Assembly: GCA_015484845.1 (NCBI GenBank)
Contig: WFUT01000150.1
Coordinates: 1-34,838, forward strand
Direction: 5' to 3'
DNA length: 34,838 nt
Source of the DNA: Desulfobulbaceae bacterium
Lineage (GTDB): Bacteria > Desulfobacterota > Desulfobulbia > Desulfobulbales > Desulfobulbaceae
The position numbers were made by a program, and so were the translations under genes. Under the pieces are notes generated by a model. It was not told where the DNA came from. It saw nothing but the letters and a program-made list of their open reading frames with translations, and did not search any database. Position 1 is the first letter of the stretch. Each line of letters begins with the position of its first letter. Shown one piece after another: positions 26,018-34,823 of the stretch.

Positions 26018-29000
26018 TTACTGGCCTGCCGGCGTCTCGGCGGCGGGCGCCGCGGGTGCCTCGGCCGGGGCTGCCGCCGGCGGCGTAGCGGCTGTTGCGG
26101 GCAGGATGTGCAGTTCAACCCGCCTGTTCCTGGCCCGGCCGGCCGGGGTGGAGTTGTCGGCCACCGGATCGGCCTCGCCATAGCCCCTGGCCACCAGCCG
26201 GCCGGGGGCGATGCCCTTGCTGACCAGGTAGTTGAGAACGCGGCGGGCGCGGGCCTCGGAGACCTTCAGGTTGCGGGCGGCATCGCCGATGTTGTCGGTA
26301 TAGCCGGCCACCTCCATGCGCACCTCCGGGTGCTTCCTGAGCAGCAGGACCACCTTGTCCAGGCTCTGCATGGATGCCTTGGTCAGGTCGGCGGTGCCGG
26401 GCCGGAAGGTCACACCGCCGAGGATGACCCGGCCGTTTTCGGCGCAACCCAGTTCGTCGACCTTGGCCCCCGGCGCACTGTGCGGGCAGAGATCCAGCCG
26501 GTCGACAAGACCGTCATGGTCACTGTCCGGTTCGCAGCCCTGGGCATTGACCTTGACCCCTGCCGGGGTGCCGGGGCACTTGTCCTCGGCGTCGACAACA
26601 CCGTCATGGTCGCTGTCGACCGTCTTGCGCTGCAGCTCCTGCTTCTCCCGGCGCAGGGTGTCCAGCTCGGCCTGCAGGCTGTTCACCTTGTCGGTGAGCT
26701 CTGTGGCCTGCTGCCTGCTGTTGGCCAGTTCCTCCTTGAGGCGTCCGGTCTCCTCCTGCAGGGCCTGCAGCTTTTCATTGGCCGCCTTGAGCTGCTGCAC
26801 CTCGTCCCTGGTCCGGGCAAGTTCACCGGTCGCCTTCTGCAGCGATTGCTTGAGTGCGGCCACGGCTGCCGCCGCCTTGAGGCTCTGCTGCAGTTTCTGT
26901 TCGATCTCCTGCTTGGCGCTCACGGCCGCGGCCAGCTTCTCCTGCACCGTGGCCAGCAATCCCTCCTTTTCCTTGACCTGGCTGGAGAGTTGCGCCACCT
27001 GCTGCTGCAGGGAGTTCAGCCTGCCCTCGACCTTCTGCCTGGCTGCCAGGAGTTCGCCGGCGGTCTTCTCCTTCTCCTTGACCATGCCGGTCAGCTCGTC
27101 CACCCTGGCCAGGGCAGCGGAGAGCTTCTGCTGCAGCGCCTGCTCGGCCTTTTTCCGCTTTGCCATCTCGGCGTTCAGCCTGGTCAGGCTGGCCTCGGTG
27201 GCAGAGAGCTTTTTGCCGATCTCCTGCACCTTGCCGGCCGCGGCCCTGGCATCGGCCTCGGCCTTGGCCAGGGCGGCTGTCTTCTTCTCCAACAGGGCCT
27301 TGACCTGGGCAAGCTCCTTGGCTCCTGCCTGTGCCGCGGCGAGCTGTTTCCGCAGGGCTGCCAGCGTTTCGGTCTTCTTCTTGAGCTCGGCCCTGACCTG
27401 GGCAAGCTCCTTGCTTCCGGCCTGTGCCTTGGCAAGCTGCTGCTTGAGAGCGGCCAGTTCCTTGGTCTTCTTCTCCAGCTCGGCCCTGGCCTGGGCAAGT
27501 TCCTTGGTGCCGGCCTGTGCCTTGGCAAGCTGCTGCTGGAGGGCTGTCAGCTCCTTGCTCTTCTTCTGCAGTTCGGTTTTGGCCTGCTCAAGCGCCTTGG
27601 CCCCGGCCTGTGCCGCGGTCAGCTGCTCCTGGAGGGCCGCCAGCTCTTCGGTTTTCTTCTGCAGCGCCGCCTTGGCCTGGGCAAGCTCCTTGGCCCCGGC
27701 CTGTGCCGCAGCGAGCTGTTTCTGCGCTGCTGCCAGGGCGTCGCTCTTCTCCTGCAGGCTGGCTTTCAGTTTTTCCACCGCCTTGGCCGCGGCCCTGGCG
27801 GTCTCCAGCTCGGAGTTCAGGGTGGCCTGCTGGTTCTTCAGGTCGGTGAGCTGCTTGGTCAGCTCGGCCACCTTGCCGTCCTTGTCCTTGATGGCTGCGC
27901 TCAGCTTCTGGTTTTCGGTTTTCAGTTGATCGAGCTTGGCCTGCAGCTCGGTGAGCCGGGCGATCTTGCCCTCTGCCTCGCCCAGGGCGGCGTTCTTCTT
28001 CTCCAGTTCCGCCTTGACGGTCTTCAGCTCGTCCGCTGCCTTGCTTGCCGTCTCCAGGCGGGCGGCCAGATCGGCCTTGTCCTTGTTGGCAGCGTCCAGG
28101 GCCGCGCCCAGCACCTTGATCCGCTTTTCCCTGTCAGCCAGGGAGGCGGTCAGCTCGTCGACACGCTTCTGCAGCGCCTCCCTGGCCTTGCCGGCCTCGG
28201 CAAGCTGCTGCCTTGTCGTGTCCAGGGCCTTTTTGGTCTGGCTGAGTGCCGTCCGCAGGTCCTTGATGGTCCTGGTCGCTGAGCCGAGCCTGTTGCTCAG
28301 GTCCTTGATCTGGTTGTTGAGGATCAGGGAGGATTCGGTCAGGCTGGCCACCTGCCGGACCAGCTCCTGGCCCTGCTGGAAGGAATCGCTGGCATCCTGC
28401 CGTGCCTTGGCCAGCTCGCCACGCAACTGTACCAGCTCACGCTCCTTCTCCTCCATACGCTTCTTGCCGGCCTTGATGGCGGCCTCGAGCCTGGCCAGGG
28501 CCTTGGGCTGCTGCGCAAGTTTTTCCTGCAGGCCGGCGATGGTTTTGCCGGCCCGGTCGAGCTCCTGCTGCCTCTTTGCCAGCTCGTCCTGCAGCATGGC
28601 GATACGTTCCTGCAGCGGCGCAAGCATCCGCTCCTTTTCCTGGCCGTATTTCAGCATGGCCTCGGCCTTGAGGTTGGCCTTCTTCAGGGCGTTCCTGGCC
28701 AGGGAGAGCTGCGAGGTGGTGTCGGTCAGCCGGGCCTTCAGGTTGCCGATCTCGGCAACCCGTTGCTGCAGGTTCTTCTGCAGTTCCTCGATGGTCGCAT
28801 CCTTGTTTGCGGCCAGTTGCTCGGCATCTTTCCTGGCCGACTCGGAGGCGGCCAGGGCCTTCCGCAGGCCGGCAATGGTCTGCCTGGCCGCGTCGAGTTC
28901 CGCTGCCGTCTGCTGCACCCGGGTGGTGAGGGCCTTGATCTGGCCGGTAGCCGCAGCCAGCTTCCTGGCATTTTCCGCCAGGGCCTTTTCCTGTTCCGGC

Positions 29001-29731
29001 ACATGCGCCGCCACGCTCTTGGCTTCCTTGAGCTGCTTGCGCAGCGTATCGTTCTCCTGCCGCGCCCGGGTCAGCTGCTCTTCCGTGGCGGTGAGCTGTT
29101 TCTCCAACCCCTGCAGCCGCTCGGAAACGGTCTTGTCCTTGTTCAGGGCGCTGTTGAGGTTCCTGACCTTGTTCTGCAGGGAGGTGATCTTCTCCCTGGC
29201 CTGGCGCAGCTCGTCCTGCACCTGCTGGTAGTTGGTTGTCAGGGTCTTGCGCAGCATCATGAGCTGGGCGATGCGGTCGTCCCGCCCGATCATCTCGTTG
29301 CGCAGCTTCTCCATCCCCTTTTCCTGCTCCTGCCGCAGCGCCGCCAGCTGCTGTTCTTCCTGCCTGAGCTTTGCCTCCAGCTCCTTTATCCTGGCGTCAC
29401 GCGCGGCCAGTTCCTTGTCCAGGGTGGCCAGCTTTTTCTTGTCCAGCCGGACGCGGTCCCGTTCGGCCAGGGCCTTGTCGCGCTCGGCGCGCAGGCTCTC
29501 GAGCTGCTGCTTCAGGGCAGTTACCTCTTTCCTGGCCTTGAGGAAACGGTCACGGTAGTCTTCCACCTTGTCGCGGAGAGTATTGACCCTGGCCTCGTAT
29601 TCGTTACCGGCCCCGACATGGCCAGCCTCGACGGCGGGAACGCGCTTCTTCAGCAGGGAGCTGTGGTAGCTGGCAAGAAGGATGTAAATCAGTATGCCGA
29701 TAACAGTCAGAATAATAGTGCGTGGCTTCAT
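26018..29731 (-). CDS. Membrane-anchored giant coiled-coil protein with TSP3 repeats and OmpA domain
   Basis: This 1237-residue protein has an N-terminal membrane anchor (about residues 5-23, TIILTVIGILIYILLASY). About 980 residues of nearly unbroken coiled coil rich in Lys, Glu, Gln, Ala and Leu follow. Next come two calcium-binding thrombospondin type-3 repeats (DSDHDGVVDAEDKCPG and DSDHDGLVDRLDLCPH, about 1039-1090), an OmpA-type peptidoglycan-binding domain (about 1097-1212, with MEVAGYTDNIGD and RVLNYLVSKGI) and an Ala/Pro tail. It probably links the inner membrane to the cell wall. Residues about 675-829 are five exact 31-residue tandem units. It follows glgB after 70 bp with no terminator between, so co-transcription is possible. 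Confidence 0.9.
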   Translation of the reverse strand: MKPRTIILTVIGILIYILLASYHSSLLKKRVPAVEAGHVGAGNEYEARVNTLRDKVEDYRDRFLKARKEVTALKQQLESLRAERDKALAERDRVRLDKKKLATLDKELAARDARIKELEAKLRQEEQQLAALRQEQEKGMEKLRNEMIGRDDRIAQLMMLRKTLTTNYQQVQDELRQAREKITSLQNKVRNLNSALNKDKTVSERLQGLEKQLTATEEQLTRARQENDTLRKQLKEAKSVAAHVPEQEKALAENARKLAAATGQIKALTTRVQQTAAELDAARQTIAGLRKALAASESARKDAEQLAANKDATIEELQKNLQQRVAEIGNLKARLTDTTSQLSLARNALKKANLKAEAMLKYGQEKERMLAPLQERIAMLQDELAKRQQELDRAGKTIAGLQEKLAQQPKALARLEAAIKAGKKRMEEKERELVQLRGELAKARQDASDSFQQGQELVRQVASLTESSLILNNQIKDLSNRLGSATRTIKDLRTALSQTKKALDTTRQQLAEAGKAREALQKRVDELTASLADREKRIKVLGAALDAANKDKADLAARLETASKAADELKTVKAELEKKNAALGEAEGKIARLTELQAKLDQLKTENQKLSAAIKDKDGKVAELTKQLTDLKNQQATLNSELETARAAAKAVEKLKASLQEKSDALAAAQKQLAAAQAGAKELAQAKAALQKKTEELAALQEQLTAAQAGAKALEQAKTELQKKSKELTALQQQLAKAQAGTKELAQARAELEKKTKELAALKQQLAKAQAGSKELAQVRAELKKKTETLAALRKQLAAAQAGAKELAQVKALLEKKTAALAKAEADARAAAGKVQEIGKKLSATEASLTRLNAEMAKRKKAEQALQQKLSAALARVDELTGMVKEKEKTAGELLAARQKVEGRLNSLQQQVAQLSSQVKEKEGLLATVQEKLAAAVSAKQEIEQKLQQSLKAAAAVAALKQSLQKATGELARTRDEVQQLKAANEKLQALQEETGRLKEELANSRQQATELTDKVNSLQAELDTLRREKQELQRKTVDSDHDGVVDAEDKCPGTPAGVKVNAQGCEPDSDHDGLVDRLDLCPHSAPGAKVDELGCAENGRVILGGVTFRPGTADLTKASMQSLDKVVLLLRKHPEVRMEVAGYTDNIGDAARNLKVSEARARRVLNYLVSKGIAPGRLVARGYGEADPVADNSTPAGRARNRRVELHILPATAATPPAAAPAEAPAAPAAETPAGQ
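27245..27709 (-). repeat. Five tandem 93-bp repeats inside the coiled-coil gene
   Basis: The marker CCTGTGCC on the plus strand recurs at 27328, 27421, 27514, 27607 and 27700, exactly 93 bp apart. Each unit encodes 31 residues of the type AQAGxKELAQxKxxLxKK followed by TxELAALxxQLA. The units differ by scattered substitutions, so the array is old enough to have diverged but has kept its length. Confidence 0.9.
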
Positions 29732-29781
29732 AGTGCGGCTTCTTGTGCTGGGGTTAGTTCTGAAGTTGGGGAAATGACATC

Positions 29782-29803
29782 GGTTGCTGATTGGTTGCTG
29801 GTT
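29782..29803 (-). promoter_or_regulatory. 11-bp tandem direct repeat between glgB and the coiled-coil gene
   Basis: GGTTGCTGATT (29782-29792) is followed directly by GGTTGCTGGTT (29793-29803), 10 of 11 identical. It overlaps the glgB stop codon and lies about 50 bp upstream of the coiled-coil ATG. The spacing fits a response-regulator site, but chance or a simple duplication cannot be excluded. Confidence 0.3.
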
Positions 29804-31730
29804 AAACGGGTTTCAGGATCAGGGTCGAGAGCGGCGGCAGGGTGAGGGTGAGCGAGTGGTCCATCCCGTGGGCCGCCCGTTCGCTGCTCCGCAGGGGAGG
29901 CTCGTTCTGAACCCCGCTGCCCCAGTAGACGTCAAGATCCGAATTGATGAGTTCGCGGTACTCACCGTCCCGGGGCACGCCGATCCGGTACTCGTTGCGG
30001 ACCACCGGCGTGAAGTTGCAGACCACGATCAGGAAATCCTCCCGGTCCCTGGCATAGCGGACATAGGAGAGGACCGAGTTGTCGGAATCATTGGCGTCGA
30101 TCCAGGAGAATCCGCTCCAGTCGAAATCGTTTTCATAGAGGGCCGGCTCGCTGCGGTAGACCAGGTTCAGGTCGCGGACAAACCGCTTCAGGCCCCGGTG
30201 GTTGGGAGCCTTGAGCGCCTCCCATTCCAGGCCCTTGTCATAGTTCCATTCCTGCCACTGGCCGAAATCGCCGCCCATGAACAGGAGCTTCTTGCCCGAG
30301 TAGGTCCACATGAAACCGAAATAGGCCCTGAGATTGGCGAACTTCTGCCAGTCGTCGCCGGGCATCTTGTTGATCAGCGAACCCTTGCCGTGCACCACCT
30401 CGTCGTGGGACAGGGGCAGGACGAAATTCTCGTGAAAGGCATAGAGCATGCCGAAGGTGAGCTGGTTGTGGTGATACCGCCTGAAGAGGGGATCCTTGGA
30501 CATGTAGCTCAGGGTGTCGTGCATCCAGCCCATGTTCCACTTGAGACTGAAACCGAGCCCGCCCAGGTAGGTGGGCCGGGAGACCATGGGCCAGGAGGTG
30601 GATTCCTCGGCAATGGTCAGGATGCCGGGAAAGTTGCCATGCACGACCTCGTTGGTTTTCCGGAGAAAATGGATGGCGTCCAGGTTTTCGCGGCCGCCGT
30701 ACTTGTTGGGCACCCACTGGCCCTCGGGTCGCGAGTAGTCCAGGTAGAGCATGGAGGCCACCGCATCCACCCGCAGGCCGTCGATATGGTACTTGTCCAG
30801 CCAGAAGAGGGCGTTGGAGATCAGGAAGGAGCGGACCTCGTTGCGGCCGTAGTTGAACACCAGGGTACCCCAGTCCCGGTGCTCGCCCTGGAGCGGGTCC
30901 TCGTGGGAGTAGAGGTGGGTGCCGTCGAAGTAGTTGAGACCGGCCCCGTCCTTGGGAAAGTGGGCCGGTACCCAGTCCAGGATCACGCCGATGGAGTTCC
31001 GGTGGCACTGGTCCACGAAGTACATGAAGTCGGATGGCGTGCCGAAGCGGCTGGTGGGTGCGAAAAAGCCCAGCACCTGGTAGCCCCAGGAGCCGTCAAA
31101 GGGATGCTCGGCAATGGGCATCAGCTCGATGTGGGTATAGCCCATCTCCACCACGTAGGGGATCAGGGTCTCCGCCATCTCCCGGTAGGTGAGGTAACGC
31201 TGGCCCCAGCGCTCGTCGGGCAGGCGCCGCCAGGAAGCCAGGTGGACCTCGTAGATGGACAGTGGGCTCTCCAGGGACTGCTTTTCCGCGCGGCCGGCCA
31301 TCCAGTCCTGGTCCTGCCAGCCGTACCTGTCCAGGTCGACGACCACGGAACCGGTGCGCGGCCGTTCCTCCATGAAGAAACCATAGGGGTCGGACTTGTC
31401 AAAGACCTGGCCGTCGGCGGCGGTGATGCGGTACTTGTAGACGGTGTACTCGGGAAGTCCCGGAATAAAGAGGGTCCATATGCCGGACTCGGAGGGGTGC
31501 ATGGGATGGTGCCGGCCGTCCCAGCCGTTGAACTCGCCGATGACCGCCACCTCCCTGGCATTGGGCGCCCAGACCGAGAAGACGACGCCGTCCCTGCCAT
31601 CCATGGTGACCAGGTGGGCCCCCATCTTTTCATAGGCCCGCTCGTGGGTGCCTTCGCCCATCAGGTAGCGGTCGAAATCGCTGAGCCAGTTCGCTGTCAC
31701 GGGCAGGCCGGGAGGTATGTTCAGTGTCAT
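29802..31730 (-). CDS. glgB: 1,4-alpha-glucan branching enzyme
   Basis: This 642-residue GH13 enzyme makes alpha-1,6 branches in glycogen. It has an N-terminal CBM48 domain (about residues 45-135, [21 protein letters not shown]), the catalytic barrel with nucleophile D322 ([11 protein letters not shown]), acid/base E375 (IAEEST) and D443 ([10 protein letters not shown]), and a C-terminal beta domain. All catalytic residues are present. The length matches the shorter GlgB form without the extra N1 module of enteric enzymes. The ATG at 31730 has no strong Shine-Dalgarno sequence. A gap of 378 bp lies upstream. No other glycogen genes are in the window. Confidence 0.96.
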   Translation of the reverse strand: MTLNIPPGLPVTANWLSDFDRYLMGEGTHERAYEKMGAHLVTMDGRDGVVFSVWAPNAREVAVIGEFNGWDGRHHPMHPSESGIWTLFIPGLPEYTVYKYRITAADGQVFDKSDPYGFFMEERPRTGSVVVDLDRYGWQDQDWMAGRAEKQSLESPLSIYEVHLASWRRLPDERWGQRYLTYREMAETLIPYVVEMGYTHIELMPIAEHPFDGSWGYQVLGFFAPTSRFGTPSDFMYFVDQCHRNSIGVILDWVPAHFPKDGAGLNYFDGTHLYSHEDPLQGEHRDWGTLVFNYGRNEVRSFLISNALFWLDKYHIDGLRVDAVASMLYLDYSRPEGQWVPNKYGGRENLDAIHFLRKTNEVVHGNFPGILTIAEESTSWPMVSRPTYLGGLGFSLKWNMGWMHDTLSYMSKDPLFRRYHHNQLTFGMLYAFHENFVLPLSHDEVVHGKGSLINKMPGDDWQKFANLRAYFGFMWTYSGKKLLFMGGDFGQWQEWNYDKGLEWEALKAPNHRGLKRFVRDLNLVYRSEPALYENDFDWSGFSWIDANDSDNSVLSYVRYARDREDFLIVVCNFTPVVRNEYRIGVPRDGEYRELINSDLDVYWGSGVQNEPPLRSSERAAHGMDHSLTLTLPPLSTLILKPV

Positions 31731-32108
31731 ATCGGGTCGTCAGAAACCAGGTTATAATCGTCTGTCAGGCTACAGAAACCGAGGACAGGCGCCGGGCGGG
31801 GTTCCGCCCGTGGCGACCGGCCTCTTCATCGGTGACCGGGATACCCGTTGCCGTGATCCCCTGGAATGCACGGAGAACGGGGAGGTTATGGAAAAAATGC
31901 GGTCAAATTGGCGCAATTGTACCGTACTGGAGACAAATTGTCATGCCATTTTCGGCCGTCGGTTCGATGCTGCACACAATGTGGCATTTCCCTTCAACCG
32001 GCGTGATAACATGCTTCAGTTCTGCTGATTTTGCAGGCCTGCAGCCACTGGCGGCAACCGGTCCGCGGGCGCGCGGCAGGCGGGGGTATCGCGGCCGCCC
32101 GGGGAAGC
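31731..32108. other. Intergenic region between the alcohol dehydrogenase gene and glgB
   Basis: About 378 bp, locally richer in A/T than its neighbours (notably 31888-32035). It contains a possible minus-strand -10 element TATAAC near 31753-31758 for glgB. There are two operator-like palindromes: AATTG-GCG-CAATT at 31906-31918 and GACAAATTGTC at 31932-31942. A 46-codon frame at 31888-32028 starts after GGGGAGG, but the spacing is too short and no family is recognised. Confidence 0.5.
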
Positions 32109-33281
32109 TCACCGGCAGAGAGCGAGGATCTCCTCGATGATCCCGGGCGTGTACTCGCCCAGGCGCCAGACCCTGGCCAGGGCCATGGCATTGCGGGCGA
32201 TCTTCGGGATGTCGGCTGCCGGGATGTCGAGTTCCTGCAGGGAGGCGGGGCTGTTGATCCTGCCGAACCAGTTGCGCAGGATGGTGATGGCCCGCGCTGC
32301 CAGTTCCCGTTCACTGCACCGTTCCATGTCCGGAAAGGGAAACAGGCGGCGGCAGAGGCCGGCGACGCGCGCCGGCGCCCTCCGGCTGTGCCAGGTGAGC
32401 CAGCCGGGGATGATCGCCGACAGGCCGGCCCCGTGCGGGACATCGTAGAGGGCGCTGAGCGAGTGCTCGATCATGTGCATGGGGAAACCGACCCTGCCCA
32501 GGCCGGCAGCGGTCAGGCCGTTGAGGGCCAGGGTCGCGGTCCACATCAGGGCGGCGCGGCCGCCATAGTCGCACGGATCGGCCAGGCAGCGGTCGCAGGC
32601 CTCCATGGCGTTTTCGATCAGCCCCTCCATGATCCGGTCCTGGACCGGGGTGTCGGGATCGCGGCTGGTCATGTAGAACTCGAGCACATGGGCCACCGCA
32701 TCCACGGCGCCGTAGGCGGTGTAGTCCGGGGGCACGGTGAAGGTGAGCTCGGGGTCGAGGATCGAGGTCCGGGGGTAGAGGAGCTGGTTGCCGGTCCCGA
32801 ATTTTTCCCTTGTCTCCTCGTTGGTGATCACCATGCCGGAGTTCATCTCCGAGCCGGCGGCGGCCAGGGTCAGGACCGTGGTCAGGGGCAGGGTCTTCCT
32901 GATGCTCCTGCGGCCGGTGAAGAACTTCCAGACATCGTGCTCGACCAGGCTGCCGGCGCTGATGGCCTTGGCCTCGTCGATGACCGAGCCGCCGCCCACG
33001 GCCACGATCACCTCGACCCGGTGTTGCCGGGCCAGGGTGATCCCCTCGCGGACATGGGAGAGCACGGGATTGGAGCGGACGCCGCCATGTTCGAAGACCT
33101 CCACCCCTGCGTCGGACAGGGACGCGCTGACCCGGTCGAGGAGGCCCGAGCGCCTGCTGCTGGCCCGGCCATGGACCAGCAGGCACCTGGAGCCCCAGGC
33201 CGCGGTCTCTGGACCAATGGAGGAGACCGTGCCACGACCGAAAATGACCTTGGTGGGAATGTGGAAGACAAAGTTTTGCAT
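32109..33281 (-). CDS. Iron-containing alcohol dehydrogenase (YqhD/BdhA type)
   Basis: This 390-residue group III alcohol dehydrogenase probably reduces aldehydes with NADPH. The nucleotide-binding GGGSVID is at residues 97-103. The metal ligands D194, H198, H269 and H283 have the spacing of E. coli YqhD (D194, H198, H267, H281). Length also fits the YqhD/butanol dehydrogenase subgroup. The start at ATG 33281 (MQNFVFHIPTKVIFG) is the family's usual beginning. AGGAAAAAAC upstream is duplicated, and the nearer copy is about 14 bp from the ATG, rather far. Physiological substrate unknown; detoxification of short aldehydes is common in this group. Confidence 0.93.
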   Translation of the reverse strand: MQNFVFHIPTKVIFGRGTVSSIGPETAAWGSRCLLVHGRASSRRSGLLDRVSASLSDAGVEVFEHGGVRSNPVLSHVREGITLARQHRVEVIVAVGGGSVIDEAKAISAGSLVEHDVWKFFTGRRSIRKTLPLTTVLTLAAAGSEMNSGMVITNEETREKFGTGNQLLYPRTSILDPELTFTVPPDYTAYGAVDAVAHVLEFYMTSRDPDTPVQDRIMEGLIENAMEACDRCLADPCDYGGRAALMWTATLALNGLTAAGLGRVGFPMHMIEHSLSALYDVPHGAGLSAIIPGWLTWHSRRAPARVAGLCRRLFPFPDMERCSERELAARAITILRNWFGRINSPASLQELDIPAADIPKIARNAMALARVWRLGEYTPGIIEEILALCR

Positions 33282-33290
33282 GGCCAGCCG

Positions 33291-33310
33291 TTTTTTCCTG
33301 TTTTTTCCTG
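33291..33310 (-). repeat. Exact 10-bp tandem duplication upstream of the alcohol dehydrogenase gene
   Basis: TTTTTTCCTG occurs twice in direct succession on the plus strand, so the transcript reads CAGGAAAAAA twice. Each copy contains an AGGA-like ribosome-binding element next to a six-base homopolymer. Confidence 0.6.
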
Positions 33311-33364
33311 TTGACTTGAATGGTGCGGTTGCCAACCTGCGAAGGGCGGGTCCAGGGGTGATGG

Positions 33365-33880
33365 TTACCTGGATCGCCGGTTGAGCAGGTGTTTCTGCTG
33401 TCGCTTGAGCCGCAGGTTGGTAAAGAACCAGTAGGTAAAGAAATAGGTGAACAGGCCGGTGGGAACGGCCAGGACGATGCCGCCGCTCATCATGACCAGG
33501 ATCACGTCGAAGCTCAGGTGGCTCAGCGTATGCAGGCTGTCGAGCAGGCTCTGGCTGCGGAGGATGACCAGGACCTGGTGGATCCGTGCCCAGTCGAGGT
33601 GGCCGGGCAGGAGGAAGTTGCCTATCTTCCAGGCCAGGTAGTACTGGGGCACGAAGGTGAGGGGATTGCTGACAATGGTGCCGGCGATGATGGCGGCCAC
33701 GGTGGAGACCCGCAGCAGCAGGGTCAGGGAGACGATGATCACCGTGTGCAGCGGCAGGGTGGGGGTGACGGCCACGGCAGCGCCGATGGCCGCGCCGGTG
33801 GCGAGCGAGGAGGGCGATCCCTGCAGACGCCGGAAGCGGAGATAGTGGTACCTGATGGTGCGACGGATATCCCAGTTCAT
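33365..33880 (-). CDS. DUF2062 membrane protein
   Basis: This 171-residue protein begins with a basic, amphipathic N-terminus (MNWDIRRTIRYHYLRFRRLQG). It is followed by three or four hydrophobic segments including SLATGAAIGAAVAVTPTLPLH, IVSNPLTFVPQYYLAWKIG, and a C-terminal hairpin. This is the DUF2062 pattern. Function is unknown; related domains are sometimes fused to glycosyltransferases. AGGGGA lies about 8 bp before the ATG at 33880. It sits 67 bp downstream of rsmA and 83 bp upstream of the alcohol dehydrogenase gene, all on the minus strand, so an operon is possible. Confidence 0.9.
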   Translation of the reverse strand: MNWDIRRTIRYHYLRFRRLQGSPSSLATGAAIGAAVAVTPTLPLHTVIIVSLTLLLRVSTVAAIIAGTIVSNPLTFVPQYYLAWKIGNFLLPGHLDWARIHQVLVILRSQSLLDSLHTLSHLSFDVILVMMSGGIVLAVPTGLFTYFFTYWFFTNLRLKRQQKHLLNRRSR

Positions 33881-33947
33881 CGTCCGTTCCCCTGCACGGC
33901 CGCGGTGTGCCGGTGGTCCTGGCCTGTAACGGCGGTATGCGGGGTGC

Positions 33948-34823
33948 TCATGCGCATGTGGTCGTTTCCATGGCTGTCCGGATGCTGCGGCTCAGCCTGA
34001 CAAAGTCCTCGAGTTCCAGGCGCTCGGCCCGCACCGAGGGCGAGATGGCCGCCTGCCCGATACAGGCGGCGAGCTGTTTCTTGTCCTTCACCATCCCTGT
34101 TGCCGCCAGGGCGTTGAGCAGGGTCTTGCGGCGCTGGCCAAAGGCGCCGTTGACGATCCGGCGCAGCAGGCCCCGGTCGAAATCGCCCAGCCGTCTCACC
34201 CGCTGCGGCACCGGGTCAAAGGTGAGCCGCACCACCATGGAGTCGACCCTGGGCCGGGGATGGAACTCGGCCGGCCCGATGTCGAGCAGGGGCTGCACCT
34301 CGGCACAGGCGGCCAGGAGGACGCCGGGCACACCATACTCCTTTGTGCCCGGTTTTGCCAGCAGCCGCCGGGCCACCTCCTTCTGGAGCATGACCACGGC
34401 GTATTCGACCAGGTCGAAGTGGTCGATGAGCCGGAAGATGAACGGTGTCGAGATGGAGTAGGGCAGGTTGGCGATGATCCGGAACCTGCCGCCGGCCTGG
34501 TCGGCCAGCGCGGCCAGGTCCACCTTCAGGACGTCGGCATGGACCAGGGTGACGTTGGCGGGCAGCTCACCGTTCTGCTCGTGCATCCTGACGATGCCCG
34601 AGTCGGCCTCCAGGCCGATGACCCGCGCCGCGGCCCTGGCCAGCGGCACGGTCAGGGCGCCCAGGCCGACGCCCACCTCGATCACCGTGTCTTCGGCACG
34701 GACACCGGCCGCGGCGACGATCCGCTCGGCGGTATGGCGGTGGACCAGGAAGTTCTGGCCCAGCTTCTTTTTCGGCGCCAGTCCCTGCTGCCGGAGTGTG
34801 TTCCTCGTGTCCTGGTAGGGCAT
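33948..34823 (-). CDS. rsmA: 16S rRNA dimethyladenosine transferase
   Basis: This 291-residue SAM-dependent methyltransferase (also called KsgA) dimethylates two adjacent adenosines near the 3' end of 16S rRNA during small-subunit maturation. The N-terminal KKKLGQNFLVH, the SAM motif IEVGVGLGALTVPLA, and the catalytic NLPYSISTPFIF are all present, followed by the helical C-terminal domain (FGQRRKTLLNAL). The ATG at 34823 gives the usual start. The gene is complete, ending 67 bp before the DUF2062 gene; its upstream region lies beyond the window edge. Confidence 0.96.
   Translation of the reverse strand: MPYQDTRNTLRQQGLAPKKKLGQNFLVHRHTAERIVAAAGVRAEDTVIEVGVGLGALTVPLARAAARVIGLEADSGIVRMHEQNGELPANVTLVHADVLKVDLAALADQAGGRFRIIANLPYSISTPFIFRLIDHFDLVEYAVVMLQKEVARRLLAKPGTKEYGVPGVLLAACAEVQPLLDIGPAEFHPRPRVDSMVVRLTFDPVPQRVRRLGDFDRGLLRRIVNGAFGQRRKTLLNALAATGMVKDKKQLAACIGQAAISPSVRAERLELEDFVRLSRSIRTAMETTTCA

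Noticed and set aside
27245-27709. CRISPR array suggested by regular spacing
   Set aside because: The 93-bp units are contiguous, coding throughout and have no unique spacers; no cas genes are present.
23267-28282. A very long open frame (about 1670 codons) on the plus strand across the radical SAM and coiled-coil genes
   Set aside because: It is the antisense shadow of two well-supported minus-strand genes and its translation is low-complexity without family features; long antisense frames are expected at this G/C content.
31888-32028. A 46-codon gene starting after GGGGAGG
   Set aside because: Only two bases separate the Shine-Dalgarno-like sequence from the ATG, the translation matches nothing I know, and the opposite strand has an equally open frame.
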